From assembly GCA_023974075.1 (NCBI GenBank), contig JAMFTG010000114.1, positions 62,001 through 126,000 on the forward strand: a stretch of DNA of 64,000 nt, in the 5' to 3' direction. Source of the stretch: Chaenocephalus aceratus (taxonomy: Eukaryota > Chordata > Actinopteri > Perciformes > Channichthyidae). Both the position numbers and the translations under genes were made by a program. The notes under the pieces are model-generated. The model was not told the DNA's origin. It searched no databases and was given only the letters and a program-made list of their open reading frames with translations. Positions 34,465 to 46,065 of this stretch are shown in pieces (position 1 is the stretch's first letter; the number at the start of each line of letters is the position of its first letter).

Positions 34465-34560
34465 CAAAGTGCACCAGATTGATGCATTTAACTTCAACAT
34501 TTAAAAAAAATCTCCCTGGGGGTGCATGCCCCCGGACCCCCTAGAGGATGTGACGTCCAC
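34465..34560 (+). mobile_element. Fragment of the hAT family seen at 28,957
   Basis: 'caaagtgcaccagattgatg' and 'gcatgcccccggaccccct' match 29,667-29,760, with a shorter A-run between them. Confidence 0.65.
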
Positions 34561-35353
34561 CACCAAATAAAGCAGGTTAAAATAATTAAATTGCATACAT
34601 TTTATTTTAGTAAACTACTGCAAACGGGTCCCACAGACCCAAACAGCACACAAAGGTTAAAGGTAGCATATAATAATGTTAAAATGTGCTAAATATATAC
34701 ACTGCAAAAAAACAAAAAGAGGAGTAAAAGTAGCTCACGACTTGTTTTATTTTTTGAAAGTAGCTCTCATCCTAAAAAAGGTTGGAGACCCCTGTTATAG
34801 AACGATACATTTGACAATTTTAAGCTTGGCCTACCATTTTATTGGAGCGATGAGGAACAGGTGGGGCTTGAAAAGGCCCACCTGTTCAAAGTGGGGAATG
34901 ATCTAATCAGATGATAACGAGCGTCCACTCTTAACCAATGAAATGTTACCACGATCTCCAGCAGCCAATCATTGCGCTGCAGTCAAACTTTAAATCTGTT
35001 CTCCTCTCTCCTGCAGTCAGCTGTAATTTCAGGTGATAAATCTCCAGCCCACCCACCGCCTGTCATCATATCCAAGGTCAAACTCATCCTGATTGGGGTC
35101 TAATCATAATTTCCATCATCTCATGCACATTTCAATACATGTTCCAGTTTAAGCCCAATTGGCCTCTCCTGATTCAAATGTGCTTATCAGAGTCTTTAAT
35201 GTCGAAAACTATTGATATCACATCACTCAGCAACACTCAGAAAACATATACTGTCCTGCTGCCACCATAACTCACTTCAACACCAGATGTGTATTTATCT
35301 GAAGCTTATAATGGTTTGAGTAGCTCTTGTGATGTTTCAGGATATGTCTCAGA
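34561..35353. other. No gene seen
   Basis: Unremarkable AT-rich sequence; 34,850-34,985 carries a short inverted 'ggtgggcctttt'-type motif ('caggtggggcttgaaaaggcccacctg'). Confidence 0.4.
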
Positions 35354-36169
35354 CTGGAGCCACGCGGGAACGGTAAAGCAAACGAACCAAAATCGTTATC
35401 AAAAAAGTCTTCCGTCCACACGCAATAGGCACCAGAAACGTGTCCCTCCACACGAGACCGGTCTACCCGCTGGAGACGCTGTAGTACATATTCCGGGCCT
35501 GTAAGTGGCGCTATACTTCTACCACAAAATACACCAAAAGCAGCGAAGAAGACTTCAGAGTATGGTTCCCATGGTTGCCCTTCTGTTTATTCTCCGCGGT
35601 GGATTTAGCAGCAGAGGTGGTTTGAGGCAGGGCTCTCTCCGTCAGCAGCTGATCTCTGATCTCTCTCTCCTGTCCGATTAGACTTCACTCGCGTTTATGT
35701 CCATATCGATCAGATCTAGCTTGTTCTAGCTAATGATATGACTGCCTGAGTGTCAAAGGACATCTAAACAATAAGCGACATTTTAGATTTCGGCTAACGG
35801 AAACTTTGCCATGCAGGAGGGTGCTGCTGGAGGCACCTGCTGGGTGCACTGTCCTGCGAGAAACCGGGACCTGGCTCGAAACACTCGGAAAACTGTTGTT
35901 GTTGTTGTTGGCGAAACACATCAGCAATGACGCGGGTGACACAGGGGTGAGCAGGAGAGGCGGGGCTATTGCGTCATCGTTATCAGAAAATGATCGTATA
36001 GGCGTAGACACAGAGCCGTTTGCCCCCCAGAGCGTTCCGTCCGCAGATCTACCCACCTTGGGACCCTTGATCGTTATCTGCGTTTCCCTGTCGGCCTCGT
36101 GTGGCCGAACCGTCTATCTGATAGAGAACTGTAGCGGTTACGACCATTATCGTTCTCGTGTGGCTCCAG
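35354..36169. mobile_element. Miniature transposon, family C copy 2
   Basis: Ends CTGGAGCCACGCGGGAACG and (inverse) CTGGAGCCACACGAGAACG. The body matches copy 1 at 11,958-12,558. About 200 bp longer than copy 1, with extra sequence at 35,610-35,800. Confidence 0.8.
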
Positions 36170-36920
36170 CCTCAGTCTTTAAAAATGTGTAAATATAGTT
36201 GTAACAATGTTTTTTATCAGTTTTAAAGAAAACAACTGGCTATCATTGGTTGTGTCTTTTTCTTCTCTTAAAACATATATTTTCTGCAGCACACTACAAT
36301 ACAGAACAACTGTATTATTGCCAGGAACTCTGACTCATTATAGAGTTTTCATAAAGCATAAATACCTTATGTTATGTCCAATTGGCAGAGGGTCTTTAGA
36401 CAGGGTATCAATTGTATTTATCCATGTTGGACAAAGGAGACAAGAGGTAGTCAAATGACATTTTAAGCAGTGATAAGCGTAAGCTCGTTCCTCATAACAA
36501 ACACATGATGCATTTTGTGAGATTGCATGGTTCCTAACCTTAGTAGGAATGCCAGTGTTTCCCTCTTTTGAAACTCCGAGTGTTTTTTTTGCTGATATTT
36601 TAAATATTTAAAGAGGTTTCTGTCATTCAATTGTATTCATTCGGGCAGGTCACCCAAATAAAGTGACACAGATGTCATTGTGACCCGCAGCCCAATGATC
36701 TGATGCATTGTTTATATTACATTCTTTACCTTGGGGAATATCCCAAATAATGCGGTGCTGATTGGCCCCGAAGTTTCTGCAACATGTATGGAATGCAGAT
36801 ACAAGATGTGTTTCTACTTTTGAAGGGGAAAGGAAAGATGGTTTCACACGTTTTATTGTTTACTGGTTATTTTATCATTTTTAAATCCCTTGATATAGTT
36901 TGTGGTTGTTTCTCTACAAG
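36170..36920. other. No gene seen
   Basis: AT-rich spacer with no recognisable element. Confidence 0.4.
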
Positions 36921-37828
36921 TAGTGATGTTACGTATTGCGCCGAGGCTTCGGAGCGTGTGTCGAGTAATCCCGAAGCTTTTTGTGAAGCATGTACCGAGG
37001 CTTGTATAGTTTTGGGCCAGTGACGTCATCGATGACAAACGAAGCCTCGCTGCCTGTCGATACCACGTGACTGCTCCACGAAGCGATTCAGATCGGTTGA
37101 ACCGTTGAACCACGACGCTCATAATACCGATGGATGTATAACAAGAACCATATTACCCCTCCTGTACCCGGGCCCGGTGACACGATGGAATCAAGAGAGC
37201 TCAGACCCTCACTCATATAGAGGTCGGAACATGTCATAATAAATAGATACAAGCATAAATAAATGTAGGAATAAAAACATGAATAAATACAGGAATACAT
37301 ATGTTGCAGTGTTTTCAGGGAGCGTTAGCGTGTGTGCTGTGGCTCAGCTGGAAAGCAGTTGACTCATGACCGCAGGGTCCCTGGTTCAACGACTGAACAA
37401 TACGTATTTGTTGTTGTTTATAAAAGCTACAGCTAAATGAGATAATGTAGTTAATAAATGTATTCTTTGATATGGTTTAGCCTTTCTCCGGCTACAACAA
37501 GTTTATGAATATTATTAAGGAATACAAATCCCTCTTTGCAATGTGTACCAGCGGCTTTTCAATCACAATCTTTAAACTGGAATAAAAACAATATTGTTAA
37601 CATGAAAATATGATTTAATGTTCGTTGTTTAGAGTTATTCTAAGGCTTTACTCATTGTGAACTCGGGATGAGATAGAGCACACTGTTGAGATGTCCAATC
37701 TGCCTGTTTTACACACTTTGACCAGCAGGGGGTTTGTGTTCAAATGAAGCCTCGTGAGATGAACCCTTTTGCGAACCAGTTGGCTGGAAAGCTTCAAAGC
37801 TTCATAAGGCTTGATCTCGCCATCACTA
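36921..37828. mobile_element. hAT element with 8-bp target duplication (one mismatch)
   Basis: Starts TAGTGATG and ends CATCACTA, followed inward by 'gaggcttcgg' / 'gaagctttgaag' motifs. Flanks TCTACAAG (36,913-36,920) and TCTACAAA (37,829-37,836). Related to the element at 46,722-50,498. Contains a SINE-like insert at 37,333. Confidence 0.75.
37333..37400 (+). repeat. tRNA-like SINE head
   Basis: 'gtggctcagctggaaagc' resembles a tRNA A box and 'gggtccctggttcaa' a B box, about 35 bp apart. No intact tRNA cloverleaf; a SINE or tRNA pseudogene. Confidence 0.4.
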
Positions 37829-37904
37829 TCTACAAATCTCTCTAATTATAATCATACTCTAAAGCATGAACATGACACATTTGTAGTGAGAGATGCAGCG
37901 TATA

Positions 37905-38270
37905 TGTTACGGTAAGTGAAGCAAGCAAGACCCAAATGCAGATGACGCTGAAAAATGCCTTTATTTCAAAGATAAATAAAAATAACTTGGACAAAACAGA
38001 ACTCTCACCGGTGAACTCAATCACAAACAAAAGACGAACCAACACCGAACACGGGAAAAGACAAGACTAAATACAGGGAGGGGTAATCACGAGACGAGAA
38101 ACAGCCGGGCAGGGGAGGAGAAACACAAGGGCGACAGGTGAACACAATCAGACAATTAGACACACCAGGGAAACTAACGACACAAGAAGAAGGACCAGAC
38201 AATACACAAGGAGGAAAATACCCATAACCAGACAAAACTACAAACGTGACAAATCATTAGAATCCTGACA
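37905..38270 (-). mobile_element. Solo LTR with perfect 5-bp target duplication
   Basis: Read on the minus strand it starts TGTCAGGATT and ends CCGTAACA, the usual TG...CA LTR termini, and carries AATAAAGGCA near its 3' part. GTATA flanks both sides (37,900-37,904 and 38,271-38,275). No internal retroelement sequence remains. Confidence 0.85.
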
Positions 38271-39412
38271 GTATAGACTTTACAACTAACTGCAACACAA
38301 GTGCGAACAGAATACAAAATGTATATTTAAATTAAAAACCACGATAATGTATGTTTTGCTGTTGTGCCACATGTATTGTTGACATTTATGTTTAGTGTAT
38401 TTTTTTTTAATTCTGTTATAACGCCATGTGCGGAATGCTTTGGCAATGTTTACAATGTGGTCATGCCAAAAAAGCCCCTTTGTATTGTATTTTATTGTAT
38501 TGTAATAAAAAGAAAAACTGTAGAATAAGTCAAGAAACGTACGAGATTAAATGCCTACATTTCCCAATAGCTAAACTTGTCTTATCTCACAGATATGTAG
38601 CTGTATACCTTTTCAAAAATATATCCAATTAGAGAGAAAAGGATGTGTTTTCATGTGGCTTAGTGAAGACATTTATCTATCTGACCCTTTTCACAAATGT
38701 CCTCCCGTCCTGCAAAGCTCTGCACATAAATTGGATGACGGTGCCGCGTTTGCCCTCTGCTCCGTGCGCAGATACACCGAACCCCGCTGGAACAGAGAGG
38801 AAACACACAGTAACCTTTACAGGAGAGAGGGAATCCTCAAATGAGCCTGTCAGCCACTTCCCCACGGGTCAGGGGTCATGCAAATCGAAGAGTGAATACA
38901 GCGTTCTCTGGAGATAATTTTTAAAGGGATAGTTAGGGTGTTTCGAAGAGGGGTTGTTCTTTGAGGTTTTAATCCATAGTTGGAGTAATACCAACAGTAA
39001 ATGCAGTCAGCATACCAACACCTTGGAGAAACAGCAGGAATTGAAGCACTGCTGAGGGGGCAGCAGCTACACTCATATATATTAGTTTGTCACCATAATT
39101 GGAGTATGTTTACTGATTTACTTTGATGTCAGACATCCCTCCGCCGGAGATCTGGAACGACACTCAGGCACCAGTGACAGGAAGAGTGATTATTCCTTGC
39201 AGAACGCAGGAGGTGCACTTCTACGCCTCGATTGGTTTGTTTTTTGGGGTTATTGTGTGACTTTTGGGGTTTTAACTGGTAAGCAGAAAGTCACATAATA
39301 ACACAAAAACACAAACCAATAGAGGCAGCGGTAGATTAGAAAGTCTTCTGTTCTGCAAAGTTAAATACATATATAATAAATCAAATATAACATTTTTGAA
39401 TACATCTAAACT
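38271..39412. other. No gene seen
   Basis: Open frames at 38,645-38,917 on both strands have no recognisable protein. No splice-flanked exon. Confidence 0.4.
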
Positions 39413-40195
39413 CAGTGGTGAAATGTAACTAAGTACATTTTTTAAAGTACTGTAAAATTGAGGTATTTTACTTTTACTCCACCACATGCAGGCAAATGTA
39501 CTTTTAACTCCATTACAACAATTTTACATAGTTACTATTAGTTTATTGATGCAATGTCTATATCGACACACATTTTAATACATTATTAGAGTTTAAGGCT
39601 TAAACTCTAATAATCTGTCCATCTTCGTAGTATGCTAGCTGTGTTATATCTCTATGATGCTAGCAGCGGCGTTCTCTGACTGACGTACCAGTTATTGTTG
39701 TTTCCACGGTAACGGGTGACGCGCTTGATTTTTAAATGTATAGATTTGTTAGATTAGAACGTAATCTATGAACTATTTTAGATTAAAAAAATAAAATATT
39801 ATTTGTTGAACTACTGTATGAAGCCTTTTGTAAAAATGAAAAAAAATGATATTATGATAATTTAATTGATGAATCTGAAAACTTTTCACAGACCCCCTGG
39901 CAGAGTGCCACGGACCCCCGGGGGGTCGCGGACCCCACTTTGAGAACCACTGGTTTAAGCTACTCAGAGGTGTATACAATACGTTGAACAAGAGCAGCAT
40001 TGAAGTGATGAACCCATAATGCACAGTACATTTCTTTTCTAATAAAATAATTATAGATTATCTGGTGCTACAAATGTCCTTTTTTACATCAGTACTTTTA
40101 CTTTTGTTAGTGTTTATTTTACTTGTAACTTAGTACTTTTACATTGTAGTATTGCTACTTTTACTTACATTAATAATCTGAATACGGCACCTCTG
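39413..40195 (+). repeat. Dispersed fish repeat split by a second element
   Basis: 'cagtggtgaaatgtaactaa' starts the repeat; the remaining half ('cagtacttttacttttgtta', 'gtattgctacttttactta') resumes at about 40,085. Between them is a hAT-like insert ending 'ctttgagaaccactgg' near 39,950. Confidence 0.55.
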
Positions 40196-40823
40196 TTTAA
40201 ACAATTATTTTGTACTTCTGTGCTGGTACTCCTTTAAGGCAGAGTCTGTGCACTCGTGACGTGATGCATATGTTGTGTTAAAATGAGCGATATCATCCAC
40301 AAGGTGAAAAAGTCGCCTTCTCTGATGAATAGATCCCATTGTGATTTATGGACCCTCTCATTTTGTGCACGTCGCTCTTTTTATCAGGAATGTTTTTGCT
40401 GATTCCTTTGAAAGGACTTCTTGCTCATGAATGTTGATAATGGAAAGAATGTAAAAGGAGGAAACTGTTTCTGAAAAAAACCCACTCTTCTCCACTATTT
40501 CCTCTGACAGGAAATTGTGTCTTTGATCTAAGCCACCACACTCATCTGGTCATCGCATGCGAGGTGTCACTCCTCCCTCACGGTGGAGAGGAGGACATTT
40601 GCTGCGACCGTGTGAATGTCAAACACTCGAGCACGTAAAAGATGAAAAATAAGATCTTTAATAAGTCAGGGTTCAAGAACTAATCTGCAGTCCTTTGGGA
40701 GAATAGGACAGAGTGACAGATTCATCTCTCTTCTTCCACTTGTCTGGGACTTGCATCACGCTGCCTCTGCAGGGGAGGAACACCACGGACCAGGCTCGGT
40801 CTGTGCCACCTGCCTCTACCAGG

Positions 40824-40873
<50 letters not shown>

Positions 40874-41287
40874 CCTACAATGACCGTGCAAGGGGGCATT
40901 TTCATGTGGAGCGTCCCTCACGGAAAAAAACACACCAGGAAGCTGATGAAATCCCACTGCATTATACACATATCTGTTACCATTTGATATTATTTTAAAG
41001 AGGACACATTTTTGGTTGTTTTGTACAAAAAAACGTATTTGTTAACAACATGACGATGACCTCATCTTTTATTTTCAAGAAAAATGTACGCTAGGGGGGG
41101 AGGACCAGAAACGTTTTTTAAGCTTCTTCTTGCCCCTGTTGAACATGACTATTTCAGAATGTATTTAATTAAAAAAAATGGTATCTTGAACATTTTTGTC
41201 CCTGCATCTCTTTGTTGTAAATATTATTATAAAAAAAAAAAAAATTCTGACATTTTCAATAAATTGACTAATAAAAAATAATACATA
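40196..41287. other. No gene seen; (TG)n microsatellite at 40,826-40,872
   Basis: About 23 TG units. The rest has no exon candidate. Confidence 0.5.
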
Positions 41288-41490
41288 TGAAAAGTGCTTT
41301 ATTTTTCTCATATTGTCCTTCGGGATTTCCCTTTCCTGTAGTGTGTTGTATAGGTTTTAGTGCATGTAAATGGTCTGCAAAGGCTAAAATCCCTGTGCTC
41401 CCTCCAGAGGGGGTTTCTCTCCCACACACTCCCCCCTCACTTGCTTGAAACACCCACATTGGACTCCTTTGTTTACTTCCTGAACATAAT

Positions 41491-42723
41491 AGGCTTGTTT
41501 GAGACAAGCAAGACCTGCGCAGACCTGCGCAGTTGCGATCAACGTCTTGCTAGTGCGTTGCATGATGGTTAGTCATTTTGTCCGACTTGCTCTGGAGGCT
41601 CGCCCACATGAGACTTTGAAATCTCGCGGGACAAAGACGCCCGCAGCCTTGAGAGCGAGGCGAGGCGAGTTGGCGCAGTTGCTCTCCACGAGCTGCGGAA
41701 GCTAAATGCTTGATGGGAAACAGGCTCGCTGGTATCTCGAGCTGAGCGCTCATTGGTGGTTTTTACCACGTGCTGCTGATGAAGCTCTCCAATTGGCTGG
41801 CAAAAGTTTGTTGTTGTTTTGTGTCAGTTTTACGTCGCCACATCCATTCCCATTTGTCATCATTGTTCCACAATGTTTATCATCATGAAATTAATATCTA
41901 TATATTTTATACTATACTGCTTACCAGTACTTCATACTTTATATATCTTAGCATATTCATACACACTGTTCATACTGCTCACAGGCTGACCTCTAGTGTA
42001 TTCATACACACTGTTCATACTGCTCACAGGCTGATATCTAGTGTATTCATACACACTGTTCATACTGCTCTCAGGCTGATATCTAGTGTATTCATACACA
42101 CTGTTCATACTGCTCACAGGCTGACATCTAGTGTATTCATACCCCACTGTTCATACTGCTCACAGGCTGATATCTAGTGTATTCATACCCCACTGTTCAT
42201 ACTGCTCACAGGCTGATATCTAGTGTATTCATACCCCACTGTTCATACTGCTCACAGGCTGATATCTAGTGTATTCATACCCCACTGTTTATTCATCATT
42301 CAATTCATTCTATATGTTATTCTGTAGATTGTGTACATTACTTTCCACTTCACTGCTTGTTGCACCTGAGAAGCTAAACTGCATTTCGTTCTCTCAGTAC
42401 CTGTAATATGTGCAATAACAATAAAGTTGAATCTAATCTTGAGCAGGAACAAATGTATTTACTTAGTACATATCTGACATTAACGATTAAACACATTTGT
42501 GCATTCTTTATAAATGCAAACCGAGTCAAGCCGACTCCGGAGGTGGCGGTATGCACCTTAAAGTTGTTTGCAATCCGCCAAAAAACCGAGAGAAGAAGAA
42601 GAAGATGAAGAAGCCGTCTCCGAGCTGTCCGACTTCAGGCGAGCTTTTTGAGACCTCCCCCGGCTGCGATCGGCTACTCTCGTCTACTTTCGAGGCGAGC
42701 CGCAATGTGTCTCAAACAAGCCT
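41491..42723. mobile_element. Inverted-repeat element nested in family D copy 3
   Basis: Ends AGGCTTGTTTGAGACA and its exact inverse; AAT on both sides (3-bp target duplication). Near the right end 'ggtggcggtatgcaccttaa' recalls the matching part of family A copy 2, so it may be a relative. Holds the 45-bp array. Confidence 0.8.
41950..42290 (+). repeat. 45-bp minisatellite, about 7.5 units
   Basis: The unit is ATTCATACACACTGTTCATA followed by CTGCTCACAGGCTGATATCTAGTGT. The first units have 'acacact' and the last four 'accccact', so the array splits into two sub-types. Confidence 0.95.
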
Positions 42724-43930
42724 AATGACATCAACATGTGCTCCAACTCATTGTACGTGAAAGGCTAAGGGGCGGGACATCTCTAAGCGCTTGTCCAATC
42801 AGAGCAGGCTGGGCTCTGGTTTCAGACAGAGGGTGAAAAAAGGTGCTGCAGAACAGGCAGTATGAGAAGAATAAAGAGCTTTTTGAACATTAAAGCATGA
42901 AGACATGTCTCAGTAGAGATACTTAATACTGATATACACCTGAAAGTGAGCATCATAGGGCCCCTTTAAATGAAGTTGGAGCGTGTTTGGATGATGTGAA
43001 GTTGGTTTTACAGTATGTGATGTATTTTCTGCAAACAGAAGGTGGAGGAAGCACGCTGGCTCTGATGTGTTGTTTGTCACAGTTAGGGGCGACTGCATCA
43101 TTACGGCAGCGAGCCCCCGGGTCTCTTCAGCGTCGGAGGGTACAGGGGTCCGCATTAATAATCTTAACAAGGCCGTCAACACTGATATGATCGCTCTCAA
43201 GGTCGCGATTAAGGCTGAGAGGAAAAGTATCAGTGAAACCCAGCAGGTAAGAGCTGTTAAGGAATACTTCACACCCAAAAGGACCATTTGTATATCAATT
43301 ACTCCCCTGTGTTACCTTGAATTCATAAAGACATATTTGTTTTTCTTGCCTGCCTCCACTTTGTACAAAGAACCTAGAAACTGTGAAAATATATCAATGA
43401 ATAAAGAAAATATGGGCTGCATAAATTACAGCAAAACTATATTAAACAATCTGTTTACACACTTTATGCAAATACTTCACCTCCATTTGCATTTCAATCA
43501 CTTTCCCTTTGTTACCTTTAATGTTTTTTTTGCTCAATGTCCTGTGTTGTGTTGCTTATGGTTCTAGGGATGTTGTGCATATATCAATCATATCACAAGA
43601 ATGGTTTACTCAAACAGCCAATGTAGTATAAAACACTTTAACAGAAGTACAGAAGTAGCGTGCCTAAAACTGTTTTTGCAAGTGTATTTAAATGTTTTAT
43701 CTTAATGAAAACGCATGTGTTTGTGACGGAGTGAGCACATAACAGTATATATGATTATTCTGAAAGCAGGACAGACAAACATGCAAACAGTCTCTAATAC
43801 CATAGCCAACAAAAAGGACTTGCAACAAAAGAAAACTCAAATGAACATTCAAACTTGAATCTTGTTTTTCTTTGTCCTAAAGATATTCACAAAACCAATA
43901 ACAGTACCAAAATACAAGCAAAAAAAGACG

Positions 43931-44120
43931 TGTGGTGTAGTGGGTTGTGCGTTGGTGTTCAGATCAGGGGGTCACATGTTCAAACCCCACTGCAGTCAGC
44001 ATGTCGTTGTGTCCCTGAGACACTTCACTCCAAATTGCTCCTGTGTGGATTGTCCACAGTATTGAGTATGTAAGTCGCTTTGGATAAAAGCATCTAACAA
44101 GTGACATGTAATGTAATGTA
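43931..44120 (+). repeat. tRNA-derived SINE with L2-like tail
   Basis: 'tggtgtagtgggttgtgcg' and 'gttcaaaccccact' resemble tRNA A and B boxes. The tail 'gtcgctttggataaaagc' plus (ATGTA)n is the conserved end shared by many fish SINEs and L2 LINEs. Present in both arms, so older than the duplication. Confidence 0.75.
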
Positions 44121-44445
44121 ACAACAGGGTGAAACAAAAACATATTTTTGCTCTCCAATTGCTTCAATAAATCCCAAATGTTTTCTGTTTTCACTTTCTT
44201 CATTTTACCCTGAGAAATGCAACAAAAACAAACAAGTTTCTTGAACAACTGAAAGTAACGCTTTGTGAGAAAGTCTAATGTACAAAACGGTCATTTAGGG
44301 GTTTGAGATATTGCTCTTTTACCTTACAGTTTTTTGCACAGGACTTAAGAACTCAGAGGTGACAGAAAATCAGAAAATCAACAGTACTCAGTTGCCACCC
44401 TGACAGCACAGCAGCACCTGTAGACAATCAGATCATTAGGCCCTG

Positions 44446-44468
44446 ATTGGCTGCAAGCTGCAATAAAG
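44446..44468 (+). promoter_or_regulatory. Candidate core promoter of gene copy A
   Basis: An inverted CCAAT box (ATTGG, 44,446) and a TATA-like AATAAAG (44,462) lie 85-110 bp before the ATG. The same arrangement is kept in copy B (CCAAT at 56,111, CTTTATT at 56,093). Confidence 0.3.
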
Positions 44469-44555
44469 CCTCCTTTCTGCTGCTCAGACAAGCAGAGCAA
44501 GTCACTTCGGGGCTACTGGTTCTTTGCTGCTGTGTTGGAACAGAGAGAGAGAATC

Positions 44556-44578
44556 ATGACTTGTGGAGTTCATTTGGG
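44556..44578 (+). CDS. Copy A coding exon 1 (23 nt)
   Basis: MTCGVHL plus two bases of Gly8. Donor GTAAGT. Conserved in copy B with Val5 replaced by Ile. Confidence 0.7.
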
Positions 44579-45942
44579 GTAAGTTTCTGCAGATATGCAA
44601 AGTTAATTGTTGTTCGCTGTCTGCGTTCTCTGATGTTTACATCTTTTCTGTGCAGGATTGTCCTTATTGTCTTGCTTCAAGCAGAGCATGTGCGCTGTTT
44701 GTGGGCTTCAAAAGGTGAGCTAAGCACAACATTTCACTTAAGTGCTGTGAATGACTATAGCTGTGGCTTTAATATTCTTCTTTTTCTGTAGCAGCTCAGA
44801 GCAAGAACAACAACACATATGTTGGCTTCAGGAAAAAGAATCGGGAAGCTGGTGACGACTATCTCCAGAATCGACTCAGACCGGCCCTAAGCAGAAATGT
44901 AGACATACCTTCAGCTGTGGGCAGTCGTTTTAGCTGGGGGCCTTCTACTGGTGGCTACACACAAACTGTTTCACAGCCAGCTAAAAGTGGCTTGGCTAAA
45001 GTCAGGTTAGTGCAGGGCAGCTCGGTGTCAAAACCTAACTTGAATCGTGTGCCTAAACGGCGTTATCATGGCCTTTCTAGTCCTATTGTCGGTAGCTATT
45101 CTCTGAGTAAGAGCAGCAACAAGGACGAGGGGAAGTCTTCCAGCCTGTTTGGTGCCGGTGCTCCTGAGCCAAACCAAACCCCTGCACGGACCAAAACTTC
45201 CTCCAGTGTTCGCGCTAAGCTAGTGTCTAAAACGGATAAACCTTCCCGTCCCTCAGCTCCTAAGAACCCCAGCCAGACTGAGGTTGTGAACCCATACAAA
45301 CTGTTTTCAGGGAATGCAGGAAATGCCCGAGGAAGCTACAAGGCTACTTCCATGGCCTCAAGTTATGGCACTTCTCTTGAGTCCAATGTAGGAAATGGTC
45401 CCATCTTCAAGCCTCGCAGTTACTCAACGAGCTACGACTCCAAATCGTCCAGAGAGAGAACCTCTGGTAAGAAGTTAGCCCCGACCAAGACCCACATCAT
45501 CCCTGATAAATTTGGTGGCTATGCTATCAGACGGCTGAAGGCTCCTGGGCAGGAGAAAGTGAGTGTCAGGAAGCCCCAGCAGGCCTACCAGACTCCCATC
45601 AAGGCCTACGTGGCCCCTCTGTGGCAAGCAACAAACCAGGCCTACAATGCTCCCAACAGGGCCTATAATGCTCCCCAGCAGCAGACTCCCAACAGGACCC
45701 CCAACAGGGCCTACGAGACTCCCAACAGGACCCCCAAAAGGACCTACGAGACTCCCAACAGGACCCCCAACAGGACCCCCAACAGGCCCTACGAGGCTCC
45801 CAACAGGCCCTACGTGGCCCCTCAGAGGCAGGCTGAACCCCAGGCCTACATCTTTCCTCAGGTTGCTCCTCCCAAACCTCAAGTCCCGAGTGCTCACATA
45901 AATGCCAAATGGTTTCGTGTCGGTCCAAAGTGGGGACAATAG
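44556..45942 (+). CDS. Copy A of an unrecognised secreted, low-complexity repeat protein
   Basis: Exons 44556-44578, 44656-44714 and 44792-45942 give 1,233 nt, 410 aa. All junctions are GT/AG; a fourth, non-coding exon starts after an acceptor at 46,021. Residues 1 to about 22 (MTCGVHLGIVLIVLLQAEHV) form a signal peptide; no other membrane segment. The mature chain is basic and rich in Ser, Lys, Pro, Asn and Tyr, with few Cys. Residues about 314-372 are a degenerate repeat of PNRTPNRAYET-type units; the end is AKWFRVGPKWGQ. No domain known to me matches. Low-complexity Tyr/Gln/Lys-rich secreted proteins often form cross-linked matrices such as egg envelopes; for this gene that is only inference. 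The exon borders, conserved ends and in-frame repeat argue for a working gene. Confidence 0.8.
44656..44714 (+). CDS. Copy A coding exon 2 (59 nt)
   Basis: Completes the signal peptide: IVLIVLLQAEHVRCLWASK. Acceptor TGTGCAG, donor GTGAGC. Confidence 0.8.
44792..45942 (+). CDS. Copy A coding exon 3 with stop
   Basis: Residues 28-410. Acceptor TTTCTGTAG. The TAG stop is followed within six bases by a donor (CAG/GTGAGT), so the 3' UTR is spliced. Confidence 0.85.
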
Positions 45943-46059
45943 CAGGTGAGTACTGTGCTCGCTTTCTTGCTGTTCTATACATGAACTTAAACCTGGTGAC
46001 TCATGTGTGTTTGTTCTTACAGGTGCAGCTGGTGTCCTCGGATGAATATTTCGTTTTTA

Positions 46060-46065
46060 AATAAA
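46060..46065 (+). promoter_or_regulatory. Polyadenylation signal of copy A
   Basis: AATAAA in 'gtttttaaataaatac', about 40 bases into the 3' UTR exon. Confidence 0.65.

Larger units (their letters stand above)
41288..42970. mobile_element. Miniature transposon, family D copy 3, with nested insert
   Basis: The left part ('gggatttccctttcctgtag', 'gtaaatggtctgcaaaggc') and right part ('ggctaaggggcgggacatct' to 'agggcccctttaaa') match copy 2. A separate element at 41,491-42,723 divides it. Confidence 0.75.

Noticed and set aside
43931..44120. Possible tRNA gene
   Set aside because: Has A- and B-box-like motifs, but no cloverleaf, and continues into an L2-like SINE tail; repeated at 1-108 and 56,437-56,630.
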